Shown: positions 27,000-36,981 of the stretch, one piece after another | Layout of the letters: every line of letters starts with the position of its first letter | Position numbering within the stretch: position 1 is the stretch's first letter | DNA from: Septoria linicola | Taxonomy: Eukaryota > Ascomycota > Dothideomycetes > Mycosphaerellales > Mycosphaerellaceae | Assembly: GCA_024114885.1 (NCBI GenBank) | Contig: CP099419.1 | Coordinates: 186,001-250,000, forward strand | Direction of reading: 5' to 3' | DNA: 64,000 bases | Program-made: the position numbers and the translations under genes | The notes under the pieces: model-generated | Database searches by the model: none | The model's input: only the letters and a program-made list of their open reading frames with translations | Told to the model about the DNA's origin: nothing

Positions 27000-28195
27000 A
27001 TGACCTCAGGTCAGGTGTATCCAACATTGCCTGGCACTGTTGACCCATTGCATATGGGACATGAGGCCACTGCGGGCGTCGAGAGTTCAGAATGGTATGC
27101 ACTGCCGAGTTCAGTATGTCAACCTCCCAGCTCAATCTCGATGGCCACGTCGAAGAGCTTCCCTGATCGATCGAGCAGCAAGCTAATAGCTCGCAGTACG
27201 TATACAATCATCCATACATCACGCCTTATCCATCATCGACAGTGGAGAGCCAGCCTTGGACACAATATGCTCGTGCTTCAGCGCCTGACATCAACCTGGC
27301 AGCGTATGGCATTCATCAGCCTGTTCAACCACAACATACACAGATGATGAGAGATCCTGGGCGGCCCAGAAGCAGTCCAAGCACTTTTGGCCCATCGCCA
27401 GACTCGATTCCATGGACCACCAGCGGGCTCGGCATCCAAGGAATCCAATACACGACTGCAGGCGGTCATCCAACACCCCCAGTGACATCAACGTTCCCTC
27501 CAAACGTGTTTCAGACGTACCCGACAGAAGAGCATTACAGCACATCGAGCCCACCTGAGATTAGGCAGCCCCGGCCACGAAGAGCCTTCACATCGATCGC
27601 ACCCAGCCCATTGGCAGATGCTGGCAAGCGGAAACGAGAAGATGTTGACATTGACCTTGGAGTAGCTGGCGGGAAGCGCAGAAAGCGAGCCACATCAGTG
27701 GCTTCGCAAGCAGATCTCAGCGGAGATGATCGCTTCCTTGTGCAACTGAAGGAGGATGAGAGTCTCGCATGGAAAGATATTGCAGCACGTTTCATGAACG
27801 ACAAAGGCAAGAACTTCCAAGTCGCAGCACTGCAGATGCGCTACAAGAGACTTCGGGAGAAGTTCCGCACTTGGGAAGATCAAGATGTTCAGGCCTTGAA
27901 GCTCGCGCACGAGTACTGGGAAAAGTACAAGTGGGAAATTATCAGCGCGAAGGTGAGAAGTACTTCAGAAAGGTCAATGGATAATGCGCTGACCTCCAGA
28001 CAGATGCTCGACTTCGGCGTACAAGAACGCTGGCCAGCTCGACACTGCGCCAGAAAATGGACAGACCTCGAAGCTGGAAGCAACACCACTGCACAGGCGA
28101 CTACCGTGGGCGTGACACCGGCATCCCTATCCTCATTCTCCAGCCCAGTCGATGCGACAGGCCCAATGCACTTTGCCTTCATGCCTATGTCGTGA
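27000..28195 (+). CDS. Myb/SANT-like DNA-binding protein, fungal type
   Basis: Three exons, 27000-27113, 27197-27952 and 28004-28195, total 353 aa. Intron 1 is 83 nt (GTATGT...CTCGCAG, branch GCTAAT). It is required to pass from the first frame, where read-through is uninformative, into YVYNHPYITPYPSS. Intron 2 is 51 nt (GTGAGA...CAGACAG); being a multiple of three with no stop, it would insert 17 residues if retained. The N-terminal half is Pro/Ser/Gln-rich. A nuclear-localisation-like cluster (GKRKRED ... GGKRRKR) lies near 170-190. The helical domain that follows (DRFLVQLKEDESLAWKDIAA...QMRYKRLREKF, then WEIISAKMLDFG and ERWPARHCARKW) fits a Myb/SANT-like trihelix that binds DNA. Target genes unknown. 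Likely a transcription regulator. Confidence 0.8.
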
Positions 28196-28934
28196 CTGCA
28201 TGGCAGTGCCGACAACTCTCCAGCGCTGTACCCACAGCAAGAAACCCCTCACGACCTCTCGTTCCAAGGACTGCAGAACTACCCAATCTGCACATGAGAT
28301 ACAGCACGAATACGATTGACTTCCACTCGCACTGGAGAAGGAAGAGACAACACGAAACCACCACGTGTCCAGATCAAAAACTACAACAACGAAGATTAGA
28401 TGGAGACTGGCGTGCTTTTCTGAACTTTTTCTGTTTGACGGCCGATGCGATTGAAGATACCCATACCGCTCGCTTTTCTACTACTACTGGTTTTTCCTCC
28501 TCGAGATGATACCCAAAGTTTTCCATTCGCTTCTACCAAAGGATCACGATATAACGCATGCATTACGACTTTGTGCACGGCAGCGGAGGAAGGAAGAAAG
28601 TCTGGCGTTTTTGGTTGGGTTTATCAAGATGTGTAGCAAGCGATGGCATTTCACTGGCGTTTTGGTTGATATGGGAAAGGAGATGGATGGAATGTAGATG
28701 TACAATGGTTGTACATGCATGCTTAGGCTTTGATCATAGAGGCAAGAAGAGGAATGGACAGGCAGATGCTATGATAGACTGTATAGCAGGCGTCTACCTT
28801 CTTTTGCATGCTTCTGGTTACGAAGTCATGTACGAACAGACAGACAGACAGTGCTTGATAGCCGTACTGTATCAGTATCGAACAATCACAGAGTGCTCGA
28901 CTGATTTTCTCGTTCCACATCAAGTTTTATCCAT
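28196..28934. other. 3' flanks of two convergent genes
   Basis: 740 bases between the stop of the Myb-like gene and the stop of the RidA gene on the other strand. It contains a CAACAAC stretch and AT-richer bits fit for UTRs. No gene seen. Confidence 0.45.
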
Positions 28935-30138
28935 CTAAGCCAAAGCAATAGCCTCGACCTCAACTGGCACACCCTTTGGCAGTTCCTTGACAGCAACGCA
29001 AGAGCGAGCGGGCTTGTGCTCGCCAAAGTACTTCTCATAAACCGAGTTCTACCGATCGTCGTTAGCACGTATATTTGACTTTGACAGCGTCCTTCAACCA
29101 TCAACTCACCATCTCCGCAAAGTTGTCCATCGAGGTGATGAACACCGTCACCTACAAACACAAACACGGCATGTTAGCTTCTGTGACCAAATTTTCGCTC
29201 CCGAAATGTGTGGTAGTAGAGTAGGGCAGAAGCAGCAAGCTCAGGGCAGTGACAGCTTGTTGTGAGAGTTGTGCTCGAGGCGAGGAGATGGCATTGGAAG
29301 GATTGGCGAAGGATGAGCTTGCTTGCCCGTGCTGATCACTTCTTCTTCTGTCCTCTTATGCTGATTGAGGATCCTCGCTCATCCCCCGTGAGAAAGTGTA
29401 CACTGCACTTCTGCACGTTCTAGCACGAGGGATGTGCACATCTCTCTCTTGCTCTCGTGGGCAGTAGCAGCAGCGTTCGCACGCACGTGTGCACCATAAT
29501 CAGCAGAAATGACGCACCTTTGTAACCTTCGCAATTGAACTTCCGGCCGCCTCGAGGATGTTCTTCAAACCCTCGCAGCAAGCCGTGGTCTGCTCGGCAA
29601 TGCTGCCCGTGACCAGTGTGCCGTCTGCTTTGGCCGGGATTTGGCCAGACACGAAGATCAGGCCGCCGGCGTTGACTGCTTGGGACTATAAGATTTCGAT
29701 GCCGTGGTTAGTTTGTGGTTGTGAGGTGTGAATGATAGACACCGAAATCGGTACCGAGAGTGTAGAAAGTGTAGTTGTGGTGGTAGGTGAACGAATGTGG
29801 CGGTGGTGGTTGTTTCATGCTTGCGTGCAGATCTTCAGGAATCAAGGCAGAGCAAGCTGTGGCTGCTGTCATGGTGGCCTGAGCTGCTGCTAGCTAGTGT
29901 AGCAGGACACGAGAGCCTGCGGCACACCAATCGGGACCGTAGATGAAAAGGCAGGGCGGGATGATTTACTCACGTAGGCAGCGACAGCTATTGTGCAGAA
30001 AAACCCTCTGTTAGCATCAAGCTCTGATCCTTCTCATCATACTTCTGTGTAATGATGATATGATATATTATGGTTCAAGTCCTTACGCTTCATAGCCTTG
30101 TCGGTGCTGATCTGCTTGATTCCAGTGGAGGACGACAT
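28935..30138 (-). CDS. mmf1: RidA/YjgF/Mmf1-family enamine-imine deaminase
   Basis: Five exons, 30087-30138, 29974-29987, 29518-29685, 29110-29151 and 28935-29048, total 129 aa. Exon 2 is a 14-nt micro-exon; introns are 99, 288, 366 and 61 nt, together longer than the coding sequence. The spliced product has all family marks: [52 protein letters not shown], and the substrate-binding Arg in [15 protein letters not shown], ending VEVEAIALA. The enzyme hydrolyses reactive enamines such as 2-aminoacrylate and protects PLP enzymes (established for RidA). The N-terminus ([17 protein letters not shown]) is short, and no clear mitochondrial presequence is seen, so a cytosolic Hmf1-like role is equally likely. 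The symbol is therefore tentative. Confidence 0.9.
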
Positions 30139-30798
30139 TTTGCTGTGATTTCTTCTTGATTGGGAGGTGATTGCGAGATGTTGCTGCTGAGATGCTTTCA
30201 ACGAAACTGTGCGAGTGGCGATCAGGAGCTGTTGCGTGGAAAGTTGTCGGGTCGTTCTTATCAAGAGCATACCGGGAAGACTTTTTTTTATGTTTTGTTC
30301 ACTCGAGGTAAGGTGACACACAGCACAAAAGCTGCCGCCCCGGCTGCTGTAGCTTGACGAGGAGCGGCAACCTTGGTGGGGGCGGGTAACGACGGCGACT
30401 AAGTCCGAAGCGGGCAGGGAAGCCAAAGCTCGATCGGGTCAGCAATTGCGGCGGGAAGAAGTTGTGCCTCAGGCTTGATATCAGCAGGAGCACTATCGTT
30501 GATGAGTCTCGAGCAGAGAAGTGCAGACAACGGGCTGTGGTTGTAGACAGATCTTTGTTCCTCTCATCACTCATTCATGCATGTATGCTCAAGTCGTACA
30601 TACATATCCGTACACAAAGCGCAAGCCCGGGGTATGTATATCCTCATCTCTGCATGCTACCATTCCTGTATCCATACACTGGCACAGCATCTTTGCAGTA
30701 AAACACCTCCAACACCAATCGCTGTACGAGATGTAATCATCATCAAACTCATCAATTCCTTGTCCTCCTCGTCTTCCGCCTCTTCTCTTCACTTTGTT
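30139..30798. other. Promoter of RidA gene and 3' flank of IQGAP gene
   Basis: 660 bases. The left part is the RidA promoter. The right part holds short frames without content and probably the IQGAP 3' UTR. No gene seen. Confidence 0.45.
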
Positions 30799-33700
30799 CT
30801 ACCCATCCTTGTAAAACTTTTTGAAAACCAGATGTAGCAGCAGATTGACCGCCAGCTTTGCCGCGCCTTGGCTCTCCTCAAATACCGAGATGCTCGATCT
30901 GTTGTCGTACTGTGCCTGCAGCAGATCGTCCAAGAGCAAATTCGCTGATGCACCGGGTAGCATCATGCTACCTGAGCTGGCTTCCAAGTGGAAAACACCA
31001 ACCTCGTCTGAACTGATCACGACGTTCAAATTGCCCCAATGCTCTTGCTGGTATCCTGCCCAGCTCAGCAACACTCCCTTGTCCGCGAGTTGTCGTGCAG
31101 AGTACTTGTATGATCCAAACTTCGGTTGCCGGCCTGCACGCTCGAGTTCGCGCTCGTGTGACCATTGCTTGGTGAAGGGCATAACGAACTTGTGCTTGTT
31201 GCCCTTCTTGTTCGCCAATGTATGCAAACATTGCTCAATGTAGTCGTTGTAGGATTTTAGCTGATCGTCGAGGAACTGAGCTTTAGCGTCGAGCTGTTGG
31301 ATCGTAGCACGTGTGGACTCGGTTTCTCGTTGGCGTTCGATTCGTCTGCGATGCTTTTGTCTGATGTCTGCGGCAAGAGCATTGAGGATCTCCTGATAAT
31401 TGTTGTGTCTCGACACGCGGAATTGAGGTGGTACATGAGGCTGCTCCAGCTGTAGAATGTTCTCCAGCGCTGTCGACTTGAGCTCGGCATAAGTCATGCC
31501 TTGCAAGTCGATGAGATCCCGCCGATCCTCAGAGAAGGCAGAGGGCGCTTCACTGTAGACCGAAAGCGCGCGGCCTGATCGCACCGAGGCGCGAGGATCG
31601 AAGTGGGAGGGCGAGCGTTTGTGATTCGGTCTGCGGGTCTGTTGCTCCTTCTCGGCGAGCTCTTCCTGAACAAGCGAGATCCATCGATCGGCGTCCTCAT
31701 GAGTTATAGGCCGCAGCAGAATCTCCATGAGATTGGAGCCGGACTGCACGCGGATGATGTACAGCACAAGCCGCTTGGTAGCCGTGAACAGCTGCCGCGA
31801 CTCTGCACTCGGGTCGTCCTGGACAGTGAAGCGAGATTTGAGCGTCAAGGTGATCTCACCACCATTAGTAGCGCTACCAAGATCGCTCTCATTGCTCTTT
31901 GCCGTGCCTAGATCTGTAAGGAGCTCCCTAATAGGATCGCCTCGATCAGGTGCAACTGCCATGATGTTGTCCGCGATCAAGCTATGCAGAGCAAATATGT
32001 CCGCGAGCTTGATGTAGAGCACTGGCTTCGTCATGGAGTACAGGTCGGAGAACTGATCCGCATGGTAATGTTCCTCTGGCGAAGGAATGTCGAACACGTT
32101 TTGGAGGCCCTCTGCCCACCGATCCAGCGACTCGCCAATCCAGTTGTTGAGTGGCTGCAGGTAGAGGTTCTCGGCAGTGAAGAGACGACCGGCACTGCAG
32201 ACTTGGCTCAACACCGTCACAACTTGGGCCAAATTACGCTTGTGAATAGGGCTCAAGCCACGATCCACCACGCCCCACATCTCAGGCTCTCTCAGTGCAG
32301 GCAAGAAATATGTCTTCCACAGCCACGATCCGACAAGCATGCCGAGTCCAACAGGGTCCTCTCGAGGGAACTGAGCGCAGAGGGCGCGATGTTGCTCGGT
32401 GACCAGATAGCGAAGGCCATAAGGCATGCGATTCATGGAGCCTTCGAGGTTATCGAAGAACATGTCTCCAAGATCGCGAAGGCTCTCCAGATGTTCGACA
32501 TATTGAGGTCGGACGTCCTCTTGCCTTATGACTTCTTCTCGCGGTATGTCTCGAGGCCTTTGTGATGGAACGCCCGTCTGCAGCTCTTCGTTGTTAAGGA
32601 TCGCGCGGTAGATCTGCAGCGGGTCACTTTCGAGGTCCAGATGATCTCTCCCACAGATCTCATCCTTGATCAGGCCGCCAAGGACGGTCTTGAGGTATGC
32701 TCGCTCACGAGGGCTGCGAACATAGTTGAGTATCAGTCTATGCTGGAAGGTGCCGCTCGATTGCCGCATATAATCTTCCACATTCTGGCATCGGGAGATC
32801 GTCTGTTGACTGCTTGTGACAAGAACCTTCATGAGCAGATATTCCTCCCTGCTCTTCTGAGCATAGCCGAAGAGTGTCAACATGAGGCGCTCGTAGCTCT
32901 TGCTGTCCTTTTCGGCCAAACCGCGTTGAGTGAGCACAGCGAACGACCGTGCCAAATACTGAGGCTGGGTTTGGACCAGGAAGAAGAGCTCTTCGTAGCT
33001 GGAGAGCTTCTTGCGAGAGTTCTTGTTGAGCGCCTTGAGATCGAGACCAGAGGGATGCGCAAGTTGAGTGCCATTGCGAAGCAGCTGGGAGGCAGAACCT
33101 CCAAAATGCTTCTGATGCTTGACGACCTCATCAAGAGTGATCTTGTTCTTCACGAGAAGTGCAATCTTCACGTCCAGGCCTTCCACGTAGCTCTCGACAA
33201 GCTCATTCCGACGGACACTTTCAATGACCTGCCTTCGCAGCCTCTCAGCCTCGATCTCGCCTTCAAACTCCAGATTGCTATCTGTGAGCAGATGGACATG
33301 CTTGCGAATCACAGGTAGTGGAGGGTTCTTGCCATTGACCAGACTTTTGTAGCTTTCGCCTTGCTGCTTGGCTCGAACAAATGACTGCAGCTTGATGACC
33401 TTCTGCATGTTCTCACGGAAGTGTTTTCGCTTGTCAGCAAAGTGCTTTCGCACAGTGAACCCGCGGATGGCGGACTGCAGCTCCTCCACAGCTGCTTCGT
33501 GCTCGTCGATTCCAGCCAGTAGTTCGCCGATGCGGTTCCGTTCTAGGAGCCCTCGGAGGATAGATTGCAATTGTGTGACGCTATCCTCTTCCTTCTCCAT
33601 TTCCACAAGCTGATCGAAAATTCGCTGGCGTTCGATGTATGCTCTTGCCAGGGATTGCAAAGCGCTGATCTGATCTTCTTGCTCTTCCAGCCCTGCAAGC

Positions 33701-36384
33701 CTTTCACCTATGCTCTTACGCTGTAGCATGGCTCGCGCAGCTGATTGGATCGATTTAATACCCGCATCATGCTTTCGAAGTTCTTGTTTGGTAGTCTTGT
33801 AGATCGAGCGTTCTGTCCGGCCTCGCAGAAGAGACTGGAGCTTTACTATCTGCTCATTATGGGATGACAGTCCCTCGGTCGTGTCCTGGTGTTGTGATCG
33901 TACAGCCTGCGCACGTAGCAGTGTCTGGAACTTGACGATCGTGGATTCTCGGCCCTGGAGTGCACCCAATGTCCTGGCTGTCCGCAGTCTCTCCAGAAGT
34001 CCTCGTGCCGCCGACTGAGCTTGTACAATGCTTGGTAGCTCGACCTTTCGCTCACCATGCGCAGTGGCTTGCTGCCGTCGTTCAATCATGGCTCGGGCAG
34101 CCGCTTGGAGCTTGACGATGTCTAGACCTTTCTGTGTCGCCTGCAGCTCTTCTTGCGTATCTGCATGCATCGATCTCGCGGCCTGCGCACGGAGCATGGA
34201 CTGGAACTTGACGACTGTGTCCTCGCAGCCCCAAAGCTGGGTCATGATGCCGCCTACCCGCATTCGCTCGAGGGCACCTCTTGCGGCGGCCTGGAATTCG
34301 GCGACTCTGGCCTCGTTCTCCTCGTTTCGCGTCTCATGCCATAGATCACTGGCTCGCCAACGCCCAATGGCTCCGCGCAGAGCGGCTTGGAGATCTTTGA
34401 GTCCGTGTCGCTGCGCCTGGAGTTCCTTGCGTATCGTCTTCGTCTGGGCTCGTGCTTGTCGACCTCGCCATAGGTTCTGCACCTTGAGCACGGCATCCTT
34501 GTTCTGAGTCCAGGCTTCTCGTTTTCGATGTAACCGTTTTCGTACCAGATAGCCTTTCGCCGTTGCCTGGAATACCTGATTGGCGTTGTGCGTTGCGTAT
34601 TTAAAGTCGAACACTTCTCGCGCGAATCCTCCACGAGCAATGGACTGCAGATGAGCAATCGACTCTTCGACATCCCAGAGATCCTGCATGACATTGCCGA
34701 GCTTCATCCGGATGAGCGAGCCTCGTATCTGAGTCTGTAAATCAACGATCATGTGTTCCTGCTCAGCCAGTAATTCATCTTCAGACGGAGGCGGTGGCTC
34801 AGGCTCTTCTTCAATCTGCATAGCTTCACGCATACCACCAAAGTTCGGCATTTGAACACCACTCTTATCGATGCCTTTCTGCGTGGCTTCCAGTTCATGT
34901 TCCTCGAACTCAAGTTGTCCAACAAGATTCCCAATGCGGAAATCCGTGATCCCCTTGCGGAAGAGCAGCCACGACACGGCGTGTATGCAGTAGATGACTT
35001 TGGGGATGTTCTTCTTCTCGTAGAGATCGATCAGCTCAAATCGGAACAGCTCTGGTAACTCTATCTCGGCCAGGAAGCGGAAGAAAAGTGCAGTATTGTC
35101 CGTATGTCGAAACGTGAGGGGTGATCCGCGCCATATTCGTTTCGACCCCAATGCTTGCTGCTGTCCAGGAGGCAGTTTGGGCGCAAGTCTGACGACCACC
35201 TCTGCAAGTGTCACGCCATCTCGCAGCGCTTCTTCTAGCTGCACGATCGGCGGCAGCTTTTCAGGCTCAAGCACATCCTCTATCCAAGCTCGCGCTTCTC
35301 CAATATGACACAGGTATTCGTACGCCGCCAAATGTTTCCTTTGCGTATCCATCCATTTCGTACTCGAGTACTGCGAAGCAAAATGTGACTGATTGGGCGT
35401 TCTAGGCTTGACAGATCCAGATCTTTGTAATTTTCTTCTCCCGGCAAGACCAGTCACCTGTTCTTCCGGTGTATGCACACTCAGATCCTCGGTTGACTCA
35501 TTCTGAGCGGCCATCTTACTGAGATGCCGTAGTTGAGGCGTCGAAGACTTTTGCAACTGCCCAATATCTTCGCCATCCAGCTGTGGAGGTCCAACGTCTG
35601 TCGAGCCGAAGCGAACATGACCCTTTGCTCTCGAAGGCCGCGTACTGGCGCGCATCGAGTCTGATCGTGATAGTGTAGCCAAGCTGTGCTTGGTTGGCGA
35701 AGGAGGAGATCGAAGCTCAGGCGAGGGAGATCCTATCGTAACCTCTTCACTGGCAAATTTGACATGATTGGGAGACTTTGCAGGTCGTAATGCCAGATCC
35801 TCACTCAAGCCTCGCGCATGGCCCGTTGGTTTCGTAGGAGATGAGAATGGAGAATCTAGCTTATCACGGCTCGGAGGTCGCTCGCGTATGTTCTCTTTCG
35901 ATTCGGTCCGGACAAGTGAGAGGCCGTTGCTGGGAGGAGGTGTTCTTGCCGGCGGACTTCGATTCTCCGCGACGGGCTTTAATGCTACTCTGCTCTCGCT
36001 CCTCCCCAGATTCGTCCGCCAGTCATCGTCGCGTACTTTCCTCGGCGAGACATCCATTTTGGAGGGACTTCGCTGGATCTGGTTCTGCTCCTGCTCGGCC
36101 TGTTCGCGCTGCTCCCATTTGGCAAAGGCCGCGTTCTTCTTGACCGGCGACTCGGATCGGTCTCGTTTCGCACCTAGGAAAGGATCGGCGCCTATAGGTA
36201 GTGTGGAAGTCGCGTCGCCATTCAAACCAGGCTGCCGACTTGCAATGGTAGTTCGCTCGGTCTCGCTGTTGTTGGACCGCGTGCTCATATGTCGGAGCGG
36301 CGACGACTTGGTCGGGCTGTGGTCTCGGAAGCGATTATGCGGCGGCGACGTCGGCGAGGTGAACTGCCCATATGAGGAAGGCAT
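30799..36384 (-). CDS. rng2: IQGAP-family cytokinesis scaffold (Rng2/Iqg1)
   Basis: A single exon of 1861 aa from the ATG at 36384 (MPSSYGQFTS); the frame is open further upstream but without ATG. Order: a disordered Ser/Pro-rich leader with repeated SPxK/SPTK sites (1-330), a calponin-homology actin-binding domain (about 355-490), a long array of IQ calmodulin-binding repeats (about 550-1000, units such as VKLQAAARAMIERR, IVKFQTLLRAQAVRS), a RasGAP-related domain (about 1185-1405) and the RasGAP-C domain (about 1670-1850, with a coiled coil QQLDAKAQFLDDQLKSYND). The protein binds F-actin and myosin light chains and organises the contractile ring in septum formation (established for Rng2/Iqg1). 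Many Ser-Pro/Thr-Pro sites in the leader suggest CDK control. It shares a divergent promoter with IMP dehydrogenase. Confidence 0.95.
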   Translation of the reverse strand: MPSSYGQFTSPTSPPHNRFRDHSPTKSSPLRHMSTRSNNSETERTTIASRQPGLNGDATSTLPIGADPFLGAKRDRSESPVKKNAAFAKWEQREQAEQEQNQIQRSPSKMDVSPRKVRDDDWRTNLGRSESRVALKPVAENRSPPARTPPPSNGLSLVRTESKENIRERPPSRDKLDSPFSSPTKPTGHARGLSEDLALRPAKSPNHVKFASEEVTIGSPSPELRSPPSPTKHSLATLSRSDSMRASTRPSRAKGHVRFGSTDVGPPQLDGEDIGQLQKSSTPQLRHLSKMAAQNESTEDLSVHTPEEQVTGLAGRRKLQRSGSVKPRTPNQSHFASQYSSTKWMDTQRKHLAAYEYLCHIGEARAWIEDVLEPEKLPPIVQLEEALRDGVTLAEVVVRLAPKLPPGQQQALGSKRIWRGSPLTFRHTDNTALFFRFLAEIELPELFRFELIDLYEKKNIPKVIYCIHAVSWLLFRKGITDFRIGNLVGQLEFEEHELEATQKGIDKSGVQMPNFGGMREAMQIEEEPEPPPPSEDELLAEQEHMIVDLQTQIRGSLIRMKLGNVMQDLWDVEESIAHLQSIARGGFAREVFDFKYATHNANQVFQATAKGYLVRKRLHRKREAWTQNKDAVLKVQNLWRGRQARAQTKTIRKELQAQRHGLKDLQAALRGAIGRWRASDLWHETRNEENEARVAEFQAAARGALERMRVGGIMTQLWGCEDTVVKFQSMLRAQAARSMHADTQEELQATQKGLDIVKLQAAARAMIERRQQATAHGERKVELPSIVQAQSAARGLLERLRTARTLGALQGRESTIVKFQTLLRAQAVRSQHQDTTEGLSSHNEQIVKLQSLLRGRTERSIYKTTKQELRKHDAGIKSIQSAARAMLQRKSIGERLAGLEEQEDQISALQSLARAYIERQRIFDQLVEMEKEEDSVTQLQSILRGLLERNRIGELLAGIDEHEAAVEELQSAIRGFTVRKHFADKRKHFRENMQKVIKLQSFVRAKQQGESYKSLVNGKNPPLPVIRKHVHLLTDSNLEFEGEIEAERLRRQVIESVRRNELVESYVEGLDVKIALLVKNKITLDEVVKHQKHFGGSASQLLRNGTQLAHPSGLDLKALNKNSRKKLSSYEELFFLVQTQPQYLARSFAVLTQRGLAEKDSKSYERLMLTLFGYAQKSREEYLLMKVLVTSSQQTISRCQNVEDYMRQSSGTFQHRLILNYVRSPRERAYLKTVLGGLIKDEICGRDHLDLESDPLQIYRAILNNEELQTGVPSQRPRDIPREEVIRQEDVRPQYVEHLESLRDLGDMFFDNLEGSMNRMPYGLRYLVTEQHRALCAQFPREDPVGLGMLVGSWLWKTYFLPALREPEMWGVVDRGLSPIHKRNLAQVVTVLSQVCSAGRLFTAENLYLQPLNNWIGESLDRWAEGLQNVFDIPSPEEHYHADQFSDLYSMTKPVLYIKLADIFALHSLIADNIMAVAPDRGDPIRELLTDLGTAKSNESDLGSATNGGEITLTLKSRFTVQDDPSAESRQLFTATKRLVLYIIRVQSGSNLMEILLRPITHEDADRWISLVQEELAEKEQQTRRPNHKRSPSHFDPRASVRSGRALSVYSEAPSAFSEDRRDLIDLQGMTYAELKSTALENILQLEQPHVPPQFRVSRHNNYQEILNALAADIRQKHRRRIERQRETESTRATIQQLDAKAQFLDDQLKSYNDYIEQCLHTLANKKGNKHKFVMPFTKQWSHERELERAGRQPKFGSYKYSARQLADKGVLLSWAGYQQEHWGNLNVVISSDEVGVFHLEASSGSMMLPGASANLLLDDLLQAQYDNRSSISVFEESQGAAKLAVNLLLHLVFKKFYKDG

Positions 36385-36981
36385 GATGGGCTGATGTTCG
36401 GCGGCGACTGCCCCAGTCAGGCCGTTGAGGAGAAAGGTCGCGTCTGTGGTGTGTGAGTGAGTCTGCCTACTCAGTCCAGGTTCGACCGCTGAGAGGATGA
36501 TGGCCGCAGGGAAGGCGCGACTAGTGGTTGCTATGCGAGGGAAGTCGGGCCTCACTCTGCTCGTTCCAACGTCTTCATGGCAAGAGTGGACAGTATTTCA
36601 CGTGGCAGTAAGACAGCCAGAGATGCTGCTGAGAGAATAGAAGCGGCGCAATGGGCGAAGACTGCAGGTCGAGAGAAAGTGGCCTTCTGTGGGTGGTAGC
36701 ACGAATCCAAGCTGCAAATCCATTGTTTGTTGACATCAGCTCCACTTTGGGGCGTCTAACTTAGCTGCACTTTCTCGGCTCTCCTCGGACTCGGCTTTTG
36801 ATAACACGGATCTATCCGTGCAAGGTTCGAGACAGAAAATCCATTTCTTCGAGCGTCTCGCTGCTCTTCTTCTTCCTTTCTTTGGGTAAGTACACTATTC
36901 TGATCGCGTGACTGGTTTCAAGCACAGAATACTAATAATCACCTCAGACACGATAATCATCCTCTCCACGATATCGCCACC
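36385..36981. promoter_or_regulatory. Divergent promoter, IQGAP and IMP dehydrogenase
   Basis: 597 bases separate the two start codons. A pyrimidine-rich tract (36845-36883, CTTCTTCTTCCTTTC type) lies just before a leader intron on the IMP dehydrogenase side. No TATA box stands out, as expected for housekeeping promoters. Confidence 0.55.
36886..36947 (+). other. Intron in the IMP dehydrogenase 5' UTR
   Basis: GTAAGTAC at 36886, branch TACTAAT, acceptor ACCTCAG ending at 36947: 62 nt with near-consensus signals, 34 nt upstream of the CACCATG start. Inferred from sequence only. Confidence 0.65.

Noticed and set aside
31984..33318. Long plus-strand frames of 193 and 225 codons
   Set aside because: They are antisense shadows of the IQGAP gene, whose Leu/Glu/Gln-rich codons leave the opposite strand open.
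36815..36835. B-box-like GGTTCGAGAC suggesting a tRNA gene
   Set aside because: No A box or cloverleaf can be drawn around it; it lies in the IMP dehydrogenase promoter.
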